A stretch of DNA of 64,000 nucleotides from Inonotus obliquus. Its lineage: Eukaryota; Basidiomycota; Agaricomycetes; Hymenochaetales; Hymenochaetaceae. The translations under genes and the position numbers were made by a program. The notes beneath the pieces are model-generated. The model worked only from the letters and a program-made list of their open reading frames with translations. It made no database searches and was not told the DNA's origin. The stretch covers positions 1,736,001-1,800,000 of the forward strand of contig JAJHTX010000009.1 of assembly GCA_032164295.1 (NCBI GenBank). The letters run 5' to 3'. Below, one piece after another: positions 1-11,524 of the stretch (its first letter is position 1; the number at the start of each line of letters is the position of its first letter).

Positions 1-375
1 CATACACGTCGACCTTCGACTCCACATTAAATTCAACCCTGCAGCCCCGCATGCGGATCATTGCAGACAAATTTTATTATTATATGATAAGTTGCACAAA
101 CCAATCGTAAAGCCACTGACAAGACTCACCTACGGGCACAATATCCAGCGCAAGTAGGGAACCGCCCTATAGTAAATAAGTAAATCGGACCTATTCTAAT
201 GGTGATACGCATAGGAAAGACAGAACCGGGAACTGTGGAGACAATGGACCAGAGGAGGGGAAAACAGGAACAACCACGCACACAGGCCTAGGTGAGTCAT
301 TATCGAGAGTAGCAACCTATAACACAAGAATGCTACTTGGTGTGACCGGAGCACCAACTCGCGCCATGTGACACA
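1..375 (+). repeat. Upstream repeat of FunK1 type A gene (copy 1)
   Basis: This stretch is repeated in the same orientation at about 62571-62957, with roughly nine in ten bases the same by eye, including a long shared block around 'CACAGGCCTAGGTGAG'. In copy 1 it leads into the promoter of the first FunK1 gene. In copy 2 the match stops at 'CCATGTG' where a terminal-inverted-repeat element begins. No coding region was recognised in it. Confidence 0.8.
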
Positions 376-386
376 GAAAGAGTGAA

Positions 387-410
387 TCACGTGAGGTGAC
401 ATATCGTGGT
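387..410 (+). promoter_or_regulatory. TCACGTGA (CACGTG E-box) block upstream of FunK1 A1
   Basis: A palindromic TCACGTGA lies about 90 bp before the start codon at 477, followed by GGTGACA. A close relative (TCACATGATGTGACA) lies about 110 bp before the paralogue at 31284, and TCACGTGATGTGACA precedes ORF1 of both LINE copies. CACGTG is the classic site of bHLH factors; binding here is inference. Confidence 0.4.
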
Positions 411-476
411 CAAAGCACTTGCAAATTGCAAGCTCAAGCCACATACACTTCGTTTATACCATTACCACAACACAAC

Positions 477-3150
477 ATGACTGCAAGTCGAAGAGAAAAG
501 CGCACCGGAAGGAACCCCTCAAAACCCTGCTCCTCGACTCAACCTTTCGTGCCAGTTGACATAAGTGAAGAACGTCGCAATCCGGGCTATGCTGTCCCAG
601 AGGTCGACCCGAATGTGTTCCTCCACCGTCTACTCCCCCCTTTAAAGAAAAGAATAAGCATAGAGGACATCGTCTCATCGCTGCAATGCAAAGGACTCGT
701 TGGAGTCATGGGCAGGTGGAAGGGCTTTGGGGTGACTCACAGGAGACGCATAAAGAGATCGCGGAAGGCTGCATTCGCACCCCTGGTGGATATTTTCGAA
801 AAGGTGACGTCCATGGCGTCTGCAAATGTCCCAAACCTCACAAGAGCACTTGACATGGCAATGGTGCCAATGAGGCGCCGAAAATCGGGAAGGAAGTTGA
901 CCTTGCCTAGTGGATATTTTCTGCTCAGGGACAGAAACGACGACAATGTGGTCGGAGATGAGGCTAAGGGTAAACCACCCTCATGGTTCGATGTTGCCCT
1001 CATATCAGAATTCGGGCAGAGCGATGTTGACGGGCGTTGCGAAGACGTAAGTGTCTTATAGTAGCGCATCATTGCAGTGACTAAATGCTCGTCTGCAGAT
1101 TGGCGTCAAAACGATTTGCAACATCCAGAAGATTCTATCCCGGGATCCTCGCAGGCGGTTTGCGTTTGGGATCTCTGTACAAGATAGAAGTATGCGACTG
1201 TGGCTCGGCACTCACGGGACACCCATCGTCAGCGAGGCCTTCGATTTCACAAAGGTGAGAGGATCCGTGAGTCTGACATGGAGGCAAGGTAGCTAACCCA
1301 TCTGGATAGGAGATTCACCTACTAACACACGTGTTCCTTTCACTGGCATTCGCATCCAAGGAGGAGCTGGGCTGGGATCCGACTATCAGGGACGTCACAC
1401 TGGACGACGGCAATCGAGCATACGCCATCGACGTCGGGGATGAAACATATGAGACGGTGCAGGTGCTGGCTGACAATACTTCTATGCTGGATAGCCCTGC
1501 GACGAGGGTATGGAAAGTGAAGCATCTAGGCTCAAACTCGGAGGAAGCCTTCGTCTTGAAGGACGTCTGGATTGATGACGGAGAGCCTCTTGAACATGGT
1601 ATCTATGAGGAGATGATGAGCGACATCGAGAAGAAGTACGGTTCTGACATCCGGAATGAGGTCGCTTCGCACCTTCTCACACCCGTAGCCCACTGTCTCG
1701 TCCAGATGGAAGGTGAAGAAGACCACACGACTAAGGTCATTATGCGCGGGTGTTCTCCGTCGTTCAAGCAGTATATCAAGGTGAAAGTCAATGAGCCAAT
1801 CCACTTCGACGATGAGGGATCCGAAGTTCCCTCTTCGACTCATATTCGACTTGAACACTCGCAAAGAGGCACCCTGAGAGCACCACTTCCCTGGTACAAT
1901 CCTACAAGAAGGGTTCATCGCCGGAGACACTACCGTGTTGTGTTCAAAGAGATGGCGCAACCACTTATTCGCTTGAGGAATCTGGGGGAGGTCTTTTTGG
2001 TATTGAGCGACTGCGCGAAAGGTTCGTCCCGTGTTCTTTCGATGAGCGAGTGCCTGATGGTGGAATAGTGCTGAAATGGATACACGGAAGCGGCTGGGTG
2101 CACCGTGATCTGAGTATCAATAACCTATACCTCTTCGAAGGGCGAGGGTTGATCGGAGATTTAGAGTATGCAAAACGCACGAATTCTGATGTTGAATGGG
2201 AGCGGATGGCAGTGAGTGATTTGACACATCGTGTGCATTCCCCGCTGACGATAATGTAGGGGACACCTGAGTTCATGGCTGTTGAGGCCTCGGATCGCAA
2301 GTACATTTACACCTCGCCACCAAGTCGACAGAAGCGACGTGCTCAAATACAAGCTTTTAAAGAAGGCAAAGTGGAAGAGGCCATGTTAATAGAAAAAACT
2401 TGGCGTCCGCCTCGCTTTTTCCATAATGACCTCCACGACTTGGAATCGCTTTGGTGGATCGCCATTTGGATTCTTTTCTCATTCAAAGCCGACCCCGATA
2501 CTGCTGTCGTTGATCTGTCCCCGGAACGAGACTTCGGACGGACGCGCGCCATCACCGAGCTTTTCCCCCGGAATAGCGAAACGGAGGATCGCATATCGTT
2601 TCTTGCTTGGGACGACGCTTTCTACTCCCACGTCGCTTCAATTCCCGATTACCCTGACAGTATACGCGATTTCCTTGATACTCTTCGTAACTTACTCGTT
2701 GACAAGGCTATTGCTTTTGAGACGGAGTTTTCTAAGGTTCGCATGGATATTTTTGAAGGGACGCACGACGAATTTCGTACACTTCTTGGGAGATGCCAGG
2801 AACATGGGCGGAATATCAAACTTGTACCTTTTGTGGGAGGTGACAGACGGGCTGAACCTTCAAGGACTGGTAATGCATCTCAGGCAATTCAGGCCACGGA
2901 ACAGCCCGGTCCGGTTGAGAAACCAGAGTCTAACCCATCTCCCCTTCCGTTGAAAGAAATTGTTAATCTGCATGAAAACAGCGAAGTACATAGCCTATCC
3001 AAATTCCCGGTAAGGAAGGGAAAGCGGAAACGGGATGATAACGACGACAGTCTGGCGGATATGCGTCCCCCTCAGATACCGCGAATCCACCCAGAAGTTT
3101 GCCGAAAATTACGAAGGAGTAAAACTGTAACTAGCACACAACGTTTATAG
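477..3150 (+). CDS. FunK1-type protein kinase, type A copy 1
   Basis: Predicted fungal-specific FunK1 kinase of about 823 residues in five exons: 477-1046, 1099-1254, 1310-2021, 2069-2211, 2260-3150. All four introns are short and GT-AG, and the phases join correctly. Exon 1 holds the conserved N-terminal region (PGYAVPEVDP, LLPPL). Kinase landmarks: a candidate ATP-binding lysine in FVLKD (about K326), the catalytic loop HRDLSINN (H491-D493), GDLEYAK in place of DFG (D510), the GTPEFMAVE activation-segment end, and the family-typical HNDLHDLESLWW stretch. The tail is polar and ends in basic runs (RKGKRKRDD) that could be a nuclear signal. The start was chosen because the paralogue at 31284 aligns from there; an in-frame upstream ATG at 396 exists. 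A type B FunK1 follows on the same strand after 0.8 kb. Substrate unknown. Confidence 0.85.
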
Positions 3151-3961
3151 TATTAAGGAATTGCCGCTTGCTGCTATATATAATGCTTGTTATATATCCA
3201 GTACTTCTGTACATTCACCACGGATATATGTCTGTTGTGTTTATTACATAATTCATCACCAGTTATGATGGACAAGAGATTACACTTGCACTTGATCACT
3301 TGTCGACCTCGGCAATATCCGATCGCCGACCCGACGAGATTTCTCGGTGGGGTGCGGTATTCGCATCCACAGAGCATAGACAAAACGAAATAAGTCCACA
3401 TACGTGTATCCTTCTCCATCTGCTTATACGACTATGCGGTTGAATCGCTACGTGAGGTAAGCTTATCCAAATTCTCGCTCCTTAACTACTCTGGCTGTTA
3501 AGTTGTGTCGCCCAGGAGCAAAATACTTTTCACATCCAATTCCGATGCTTATGTCGACTTGAGCTTGAAGAAGCTATGTTTGGTGTGCTCATTATGGCTG
3601 TCGTAACTATATATACAAAATCTGAAGGCGTGAGGCTATGAGGATGAGGAACAAATGATCGCTAATCTTCTCGTTTCATTCTCTAGCTGAAATTTTATCT
3701 GGGATATTGCAACGCTCCCCAAGTTCACATATAGTGGGTGATGTGTATATCTTCTTTGCCAGTTTTCACCGGTGGAGATGGCTTCATAACATGAACCAGA
3801 CGCGATACGCGTTGCCCAGACTGTGGCTGCCTGTGGCTATCCACCTCTTCAAGCCACAGTACCTAATATCAGACTATGCAGCCACACATTCCATGCTTGC
3901 CTCTTGTCTTCTCTCCATCGTGCTTGAAAGTGCCTACCCAAACAGCTACAACGACTTGATT
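3151..3961. other. Intergenic region and type B promoter
   Basis: No gene was recognised. The last 150 bases (from about 3790) closely match the sequence just before the type B paralogue at 35227, so this is probably the type B promoter and leader. An in-frame upstream extension to 3707 exists in this copy but is not conserved in the paralogue. Confidence 0.6.
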
Positions 3962-6628
3962 ATGGATACTATGGTGCAGGAGCCTAGGACGCCCACCCGT
4001 CCTGCAACATACCAGCATCACAAGTGCTCCACGGAAACTCCGGTAAGAATTCGCTCGGTACACACATCGAAGTATCGCAGTGGAAAACTAGAGCCAATGC
4101 GAGAGGCGGCACTGGAAGAACTCGGGGACGCTATACCTGAAATAAATATTTCCTCCTTTATGGAGCATCTATTGCCTCCATTGAAGGACGGAATTAGCAT
4201 TCCCGATGTCATCTCGCACCTCGAAGAAGCAGGATACATTGTCTCCAATGCTTTGCGACGCCGGTTCCTGAAGGGATTCGAGGTGATTCCTAGCAAGAGA
4301 AAAGAATCAGAGGACGTTGTGTTCGCTCCTCTCGTCGAAATATGCGAAAGAGCTTGCCATGCTGTTTCTCGGAGCGCCGGCCTACCTCAGTCGAACTTCA
4401 TTCTAACATCGCTTCCGAACTTCGCGCCTGTGTCGGAGAGGATGGGAAGAACACGACCAGACGCCAGCTTTGGTCTCCGACGCAAAATGGAGGAATTCGC
4501 TCGAGTGGCTATTGGACGGCGAGGGGACACGATAGACGAGAGAAAGGCCAAGAAGAAATGCAGAGGTGAAATTAAGGAGGCAGGGCAGACACCTTCGTGG
4601 TACGACATTGGTGTCCCCGAAGAGCTCAAGAAGAATGATTCGGACTGGAAGGATGTGAGTTGCCCAACCACTCCAATATAAACAAACTAACGATGCCTCA
4701 AGAATGCGAAAAAGATCACATTCCACATGCAGCAGATATTATCACTGGATGCTTGTCGGAGATTTACGTTCGGCATGACTATTGAAGACCAAAATATGCG
4801 CTTGTGGTTCTTCTCTCGTTCACATTCCTTGGTCAGCAAGCAATTTGATTTCACGGGTGTGAGTAAATATGACACACAATCGCCACTTGCTGCATAGTCT
4901 AACTTCTTGTAGGAAATTGAAATGCTGTTACGTGTGTTCCTCTCTTTTGCTTTTGCCACCAAGGAGGAACTAGGCTGGGATCCGACCATTCAAGGATATG
5001 ATAAAATCTGCGAAAACGGGTGCAAAGAACGGATGTACCATATTGAGGTTGGAGATCGGAAATACGAGACGGTGAATGTGTACTCGGAACTTGCTGCAGA
5101 TGCTTCGTTGAGCACCGCCTCGCGGGTGTGGAAAGTAATCGATATCGAAACGAAGGAACCGTTCGTGCTGAAGGACATTTGGGTCGAGGATGACCGTCAA
5201 CTCGAGCACATGATCCATGACAATATCCTAGATGATGTCGAGAAGAAGTTCAAAGACGTGAAAGGGATCCGAGAGAGGGTGGCTTCTCACCTACTCACTC
5301 CCGTTGCATATTGCCTGGTCCAAATCAATGGGGAGGATGACCACACAACGGATACTATAATGCGTGGGTACACGCCTTCTGCGTCTGACTTATTTTCTTT
5401 GGTAGTCGACGAGGGGACAAGTCTCTCTATGAACAATAGCATTGGTGTACCCTCTGCAAATGACAGGAACCGCCGCAAGAATCAGACGAGAATCTACCGA
5501 GTACCAGAAGGTAGACCGAAAAAGCACTACAGAGTTGTATTCAAGGAGATTGCCCGTCCCATCCATACACTGAACCGACTTTCAGATGTATTTCTTGTGC
5601 TGAGAGACGTTGCACAAGGTGCGTGGTCCTTTGCACAATATCATTGACATATTGCTTATACGATGGTAGCGCTAAAGTGGATACATGGTGCAGGATGGGT
5701 GCATAGAGACATCAGTGCCGAGAATATATTCTATTATAATGGTCGTGGTATCATCGGCGACTTGGAATATGCGAGGCGCAGGGACTCAAAGAATGTCCCT
5801 CACCAAGTGCGGACTGTGAGTCTCTCATGCGTCGTGACTATCCAAATTTGACCGGCTATGAAGGGGAGTGCTGATTTCATGGCCTCCGAGGTTATCATTC
5901 AACGGTACCGCTATTTTCCATCTTCTAAGGTGCGGAAAGGATTTTCCAGAGGAGCACACCCGTTCCGTCACAATGACCTGCACGATTTGGAATCGTTATG
6001 GTGGATCGCCATCTTCGTGTTATTCATGAATTATTACGGGACGCAGTCAAGAGAAATTGATGAAGAATCCGACGAGGCAAACACTGAACGGCAGGATACT
6101 TCCAGGAGAATATTTCCACGGTCTAATTTAATCGAGGATCGCATTCTTTTTTTCGATGACGGTGATGAGTTTCAAGAGGGTGTTGCGTGGATTCCAGCAA
6201 TCCTATCGAGCACAATAAGTTCTCTCAATTTGCTTCGATTGCTTCTTTTGGATTACTACGAAATTGTCGAAAAGAGCTGCCCTTCTTCTGATTTCGGAGA
6301 CTTGGGCGGGTTGCAAGACAGGCTTGTGGAGGAGTTTAGCGCATGCAAGAAATACTCGAATGATATTCTTCTTGTGCCGTGTAAAGTGACTGGGTTCCAG
6401 CTCCCGGTTGACAAGGACGCCATGCAAGTGGACCCTGGTTCTCCCTCGCCCTCCCAGCCAGTGATAGGACCTGGTATTCTGACTTTCAACACAATGCCAG
6501 GCCCGAGCCGACTAGCATCCGTGCCTCCTTCAAGCGAAGAGTACATGAGACATTCTTCCAAAGGAAAGAATAAACGAATTAGAACCGGCTTCAGTCCAGA
6601 AAAAGGCAAATGCAAGCGAAAAAGGTAA
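3962..6628 (+). CDS. FunK1-type protein kinase, type B copy 1
   Basis: Predicted FunK1 kinase of about 821 residues in five exons: 3962-4654, 4703-4858, 4913-5618, 5670-5815, 5864-6628. Intron positions and phases equal those of the type A genes, though the sequence is well diverged. Kinase landmarks: FVLKD lysine (about K370), HRDISAEN (H530-D532), GDLEYAR (D549), GSADFMASE, HNDLHDLESLWW. The C-terminus is rich in Pro and Ser and ends KRKR. The start is MDTMVQEP, where near-identity with the 35227 paralogue begins. The stop lies inside a good donor (AGGTAAGC); a downstream acceptor (CCAAAAG at about 6688) would replace the stop with five more residues (RSAKI). The paralogue has the same arrangement. 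This copy is nearly identical to the second in exon 1 and the tail, but clearly diverged in late exon 3 and mid exon 5. Confidence 0.85.
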
Positions 6629-7440
6629 GCAACATCTCTGGCTCTGAGACGGACGGACATCAAGCTGACTTGTACACCTTCCAAAAGGAGTGCGAAAATC
6701 TGATGTCCATCCATGTTACCGTAGCACATCTTCAACGTAGCTAACGAAAGGAAGGGGGAGCGGAGGTTATGATTCTTATGATCTTATGTTCGCATGATTT
6801 ATATGTGTATGGATATGATAAACTATATGCTTGCTATGACTTTGTATGTACCCGATTTCAATTGTTATTACTTTACAATGTATGGAGTTTAAACTATATC
6901 AGAATGCTCTGTCCTTCTATTGTAAGTAACAGTTCTAACACACAAGTTACAACATGCGCAGCATTAATGGGATTACCACTTGTAGTCGTATCGCTTGTTA
7001 ATACTCAGTCTGCGTTCATTGCTCCTCGTGATTTGATACCACAGATGTGTCATGTGATTAGGGCTCCGCAGCGTATCTTATAAGATACGCGCAGATATTT
7101 TCAGTCGCATCCGCATCCGGGCGTATATATCCGCCCGGTATTTCGTGGCTGCTATCAGATCCGGTTCCGCGCGTATCTTATAAAATACTTTAATTCTATT
7201 TTTTTCTAGACGCTGCGGAGCCGTACGCGCCATGCTGCCAACGGTTGTGGTTCCCATTGTGGTGCTAACGATTTGCGTCGGTGGGTGGTTCACAAAGTTC
7301 ACTCGGATGAGGACTTGAGAAGTGCCGAGTTGATCAGAGCAGGCGACGACACGAGTTAGCACTTCACTGACGACTATGAACAGGTGGGAGATGGTGGTTT
7401 TGTCCGTAACGGGCTATGGAAGAATATTATTAAAAGGATC
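6629..7440. repeat. Conserved 3' flank of FunK1 type B (copy 1)
   Basis: The flank after the type B stop is shared with 37910-38886. The first 230 bases match closely. A second block at 7273-7438 matches 38733-38886, including 'GTTCACTCGGATGAGGACTT'. A minus-strand reading frame (VVACSDQLGTSQVLI) is shared by both blocks, but it is short and no family was recognised. The rest is AT-rich. Confidence 0.65.
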
Positions 7441-7447
7441 AGATTGT

Positions 7448-7531
7448 CAAATCAGGATGGAGGCAAGGTCGGAATTTTAAATGTTTTTTTCGCTGTCATT
7501 TTAAATGCCGACCTGCCTCCATCCTGATTTG
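7448..7531. repeat. Near-perfect inverted repeat (foldback)
   Basis: Arms at 7448-7483 and 7497-7531 are reverse complements with only two or three mismatches or indels, separated by a T-rich loop of about 13 bases. Each arm contains the core AAATCAGGATGGAGGCA. The transcript would form a hairpin of roughly 34 bp. No coding content. Confidence 0.75.
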
Positions 7532-8085
7532 CTGGTGACTGGCAATCCCGAAGGTTCCCGCGTGCCACTTTTTTTTGGGCGGAGCTTAAATCTTTCCCGT
7601 ATGTAGTAATTAGCATTGATCACAGTGTCGCACTTTTTAGTTTACACATTTTACTTGAATTCTATCTATGAGATCTGGTGCGATCTATCGTGTACACTTG
7701 TGGGACCTTGTGGGCCCTCGTGAAACATGCAAATCTTGCATTTAGCCCTTCATCCAGGCAACCAAATCTTGGAAAGTTGCCCATTATGACGTCGAACCTC
7801 CGAAAATGAGCTCAAACAAACTATTACACGATGAGGACTACGAGATACTTGGACTGTGTATGCGCCGAATACTGCACCACACCACATACTCAAAAGACCA
7901 CCAAAACGAACCAATGCAGCAGCAGGTGCAGCTTTCAATGCACCCAGTCGAGGAAATCAGAGGTAAGCAATTTGTATTCTGTGCGGGGTGGCATGAAGCC
8001 CCTATTTCTCCTTTCACGTTCAGCACACTGACTCTACCCCATCCCCCAATGCCACAGACATGACGATTGGCTCCTGTCATCACGC
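7532..8085 (+). other. Unassigned sequence with a small open frame
   Basis: Nothing was recognised with confidence. A frame from 7806 (MSSNKLLHDEDYEILG) runs to a possible donor (AGGTAAGC) near 7961, and a CCACAG acceptor precedes 8060, so this may be a fragment of a spliced gene. The LTR-like element at 8086 cuts the sequence just after. The piece CAATCCC-GGTGACTGGC near 7535 also occurs inverted just before the LINE at about 13455-13475. Confidence 0.25.
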
Positions 8086-9368
8086 TGAAGAGAACTACGT
8101 GCGGCTGAGCTCGGTATCAAGCCCGGTATCCCATTCTACACTTACCCCATGCTTCGGTACAGTCCCATCTACACCTTCCAGTATCCACCAGCACACCCAG
8201 AGAAACTGTCGGTCCCATTTCTCAAAGTACCGAACACCGAGAGTACCGGTACCGAGCACCAAGAAACCCGGTACCGAGAATACCGAGAGTACCGAGTGCC
8301 GAGAAACCCGGTACTGAGACAAATTGACAATTCGACATGCTCTCATGACATGGATCGGACATCTCCCTCTCTGGTATTCATTCCTGATGGTTGGACTATG
8401 CATGCCGGTTCTTTGAGAAAGCTCAGGGTCAGTATCCGTTAAGGTTTTCAGGTCTGGTACCACCAGGAACGTGTCAGTATCAATCAGCAGGGGCACAGAT
8501 CTCTTGTCCTAAGGACTTTTCATCCAGGGGTACTATATGCTACGTTTTCATTGGTATCTTGTCCTCCCTAACCCTTTCTTGTTGTCCCCCTGATGGCGCT
8601 GCAATGTTCACTTTCCTTGTTACATTTTTCTTCAGACTTTTCTTTGTTTTGATCTTCCTTTCTACTTTCTCCTTTTGGATTTATGAGCTAACTACGGTAC
8701 AGTAGTATAAATATCTCCTCCTGTACGTAGTAGCTCTCCAGGTAATCTTAGGAGCTAGCCTCTAGCGTGAGGGCTCAGGTTTCCTCACCCCCTTCTCAGT
8801 TCCATCTCAGTCTCATCTCGATTTCCATCCCAGTCCCATCCCAGTTCCGTCTCAAGTGAACCTTTGGAGTTAGCCTCCCGTGTGAGGGCACAGGTTTCCT
8901 TCCCAGTCCAGTCAACACTCTCAGCCACCAGCCTCCCCCAGTCTGTTTCTTGCTACCACCCCGTGCTAGCTGTTTCCTTGCAGTACCGACCTGTACTGAC
9001 ATTTTTCCCACGGTACCGATGTTTTGTTATCCTTTGTATTCTGCACATCCACCTTTCGTTTCTGTACTGAGCTTTTGTTTTACAACATTTCTGCACATAC
9101 CGATCCCGTTCGTTCAAGTACCAACCTGTACCGACATTTTTCCCATGGTACCGACCCTCTCGATTCCGGACAAGAACACATTCCCCCCAACGTCTAGCTG
9201 GTCCAGCACCACTTTCTATTATTCCTTTGACTCCCTTTACATCCCCCTTCTACAGACAACAAGTACCATAAGCGTACTGGATAAGTACTGCCTCATTTGG
9301 CCCTCCCCCACTTAAAACCATACACCTCGTCTCAGTATTTCGGTACCGGACGCGATCTCGCACATTTA
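8086..9368 (+). mobile_element. LTR-like element family 1, copy A (probable solo LTR)
   Basis: A 1283 bp unit starting TGAAGAGAACTACG and ending CTCGCACATTTA, flanked by the 4 bp direct repeat ACGC (8082-8085 and 9369-9372). Four more copies occur in the window, each with its own 4 bp duplication. A TATAAATA box lies mid-element (8706-8713), as in the U3/R boundary of an LTR. The ends are TG...TA rather than TG...CA, and there are no terminal inverted repeats, so the solo LTR reading is likely but not certain. The element is rich in GGTACCGA-like tandem motifs. A 104-residue frame before the TATA box is open in most copies, but I have no evidence that it is expressed. Confidence 0.7.
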
Positions 9369-9372
9369 ACGC

Positions 9373-9584
9373 CCTTCAATTTCTCTACTCCCACGATATT
9401 CCCTTCTGCAACAGCAACAACAAAACTTATGTCCAATATAATGAGCTCGTAACTTCAAGGCTGAACTCAGAGCACAATATGAAGCAACCCCTGGGCCAAC
9501 TGCAGGTTACAATTTATTCTATCCTTTGCCAGACACTTGACTCGGTTTACACTCTCATAGTCCCATTCTATCACTCTAACCGAA
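9373..9584. other. No recognised feature
   Basis: A short stretch between the target duplication of the LTR-like element and the 3' end of the minus-strand pseudogene. Nothing was recognised. Confidence 0.5.
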
Positions 9585-10409
9585 TTATTTGTCCCGGTTG
9601 TCCTCGTCATTGTCGGTGGAATTCTTGGTGTTATATCGGTCGACCAAAGCAAGCAGAATGGCTTGCTTTTCGGCCCTCTTTGGCATGGTTTTGTCAGCTG
9701 GTACGTTATTTCTGTAAATCATCTTGAATTTTGCAAGTTGAATCTTCATCTCCGCTACAGTCATTTGCTTGACATTCAACTGGTCGAGCTCCAAGTTGAC
9801 CGCTGCGATGCGTGCTTCGCGCTCCTTCTTCCTCTGAGCCTGTAAGTCACACTTCAATTTTTTTGCATTGCGTTCCTGGTCCCTCTCAGCAGTAACCTCT
9901 CATCTCTGCTTCCAGTCCAACCCCTTTGCATCCTCAATGTGAGCCTGTGCTCACAAGAACTTTTGATGTTCTTCACCGGTGAGTACAGTTCTGATAAACT
10001 CTTCCGTGTTGTTGCTGCGGTATCTGAACAGCAAATTAAATAATTTCAGAGATCCATTTGGATTCATTCGGTGAAAAACTCTGTAGGAGCCAAGTGCTCC
10101 CTCGTTTGCATCATTCGTCACTGGCATCCATGCCAGTTCTTTCTCCGCCTTGGTAAGTGCTGGTATCGTACTATCGTCATTAAATTCTGAAGATAATCGC
10201 TTTCAGGTCGACAGTGCTCCAGTTAGAAAGGCTCTGAAAAGGTCCTCCAACTTTGGCAGTCTTCCTTCAGCAATAAGATTTTGAATAGCTTTGATTGTAT
10301 CAGGGCGATTCCAAGTCTTATTACCATCCAGGCTCGCTTCTTGAGGCTGAGCCTGTGATGAGAGAATAAGGTGTGGTGAATCAAGCAACTTCTGCAAGTG
10401 GTGCTTGAC

Positions 10410-10469
10410 CTGTACAGTCATGCAAGACTCGAGTAAGTACCTATAGATCCTAGCTGAGTATAGTCTCAT
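10410..10469 (-). repeat. Introner-like intron copy 1 (donor mutated)
   Basis: On the minus strand this 60-base intron begins ATGAGACTATACTC and ends TGTACAG, just before the codons for VKHHLQKLL. It shares AGACTATACTC, CTAGGATCTAT and CTTACTCGAGTCTT with two other introns of the same gene. The donor GT of the sister copies is AT here. The reading frame resumes in phase 0, though a TAG precedes it at 10479. Confidence 0.7.
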
Positions 10470-10822
10470 CTGCTCCAGCTACTTTCCAAGTTCTAGGGCA
10501 TTCACTTCTTTAAGCAAATTGTCATGGTTAGACGAGATATAATCTACAGAAACAGCCTCACGGTATAACATGAGGCAGGCGAGTTCTGTGAGAGTTGGTG
10601 GGTCCTGCAGTTCATAATATATATTTTCTTCAAGGTGATTGAATACTGGTTTGACTTTGGAATAGCGGATCGACTCCATAAAGTCGATGTATGCACTGAG
10701 ATGTGCAAGAATCTCAGCGGCTGCTTCGAGATACGACAAGTACCGGGTGTTCGATGTGTCAGGAAAGGTGAACACCTTTTCCAGGTGTTTCATGGCCCAA
10801 TCATAAAAGACATGATGCCATC

Positions 10823-10891
10823 CTGTATGTTTAAACATGCGAGACTCAAGTGAGTACTATTTCAATAGATCCTAGCTGAGTATAGTCTCAC
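10823..10891 (-). repeat. Introner-like intron copy 2
   Basis: A 69-base GT-AG intron on the minus strand: GTGAGACTATACTC at the donor, a TACTCAC branch-like motif, ACAG at the acceptor. Removal joins NKDDKKG to WHHVFYDW in phase 1. It matches copies 1 and 3 over most of its length. Confidence 0.75.
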
Positions 10892-11524
10892 CCTTCTTGT
10901 CGTCCTTATTATTCAATAACATTCCCACCAACGAGCATAACTTAACACCACCAGCCTTGGACACTTCTGTAGCATGCTTCTCAGCTGCCATTTCCTCTCA
11001 TTCCTCGCCATTGCCATCCTCCTCAGCAAGCTGCAAGACCACTGCATTATCCTTGTTAGCAAAGATTTGAGGTGAGATTCCGTGTTTTTGCCATTCTTCT
11101 TGCATTGCTGAATTGCCCCCTTTCACTGAATTGAGTTCCTTGTGCATCCCACACCCAGTCCAGACAAAAAGGCGCACAATGCGCCTTTCATCCTCCGGAA
11201 GTGCCTGTAAGGCCTCACTCACAAGTTTCTCAGCCAGCCGGCTCATAAGTGATGAGTCCTTTTTTTCCTGTTCTTCTTTGGTCAATGAATTCCAGACTGA
11301 TTCACCCCCCAGCTCTTCGATCATGTTGTTTTTTCCTCGAATAACGAACACATTTCTTTGTTCGTCTGTCAGAGAAAAGAATCTGCGTGTACCGAGTGTC
11401 AGGTGAGTCATTTCGTCCTTCCATGCAGTCAGAAGGCGATGTTTCGCCTTCTGATCTTCTGCATGATCCCCATGTAAGCCGTAGTACTTCAAAGCAAGAT
11501 TTTGGATGTGCAAAGACTTACTTT

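Noticed and set aside
7078..7362. Minus-strand frame after type B copy 1 as a gene
   Set aside because: Short, no start or stop conserved with the second copy, and no family recognised. Kept only as a note on a conserved block.
8149..8442. Overlapping arginine- and tyrosine-rich frames in the GGTACCGA tracts
   Set aside because: They are by-products of the tandem repeat, open in several frames at once.
8391..8705. 104-residue frame conserved in LTR-like family 1 as a real gene
   Set aside because: It is open in most copies, but the copies are young and similar, it ends just before the TATA box, and it is partly low-complexity and hydrophobic. Without transcripts or selection evidence I did not list it as a CDS.
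8086..9368. Helitron or TIR transposon for LTR-like family 1
   Set aside because: There are no terminal inverted repeats, no CTRR hairpin end, and clear 4 bp target duplications are present, which Helitrons lack.
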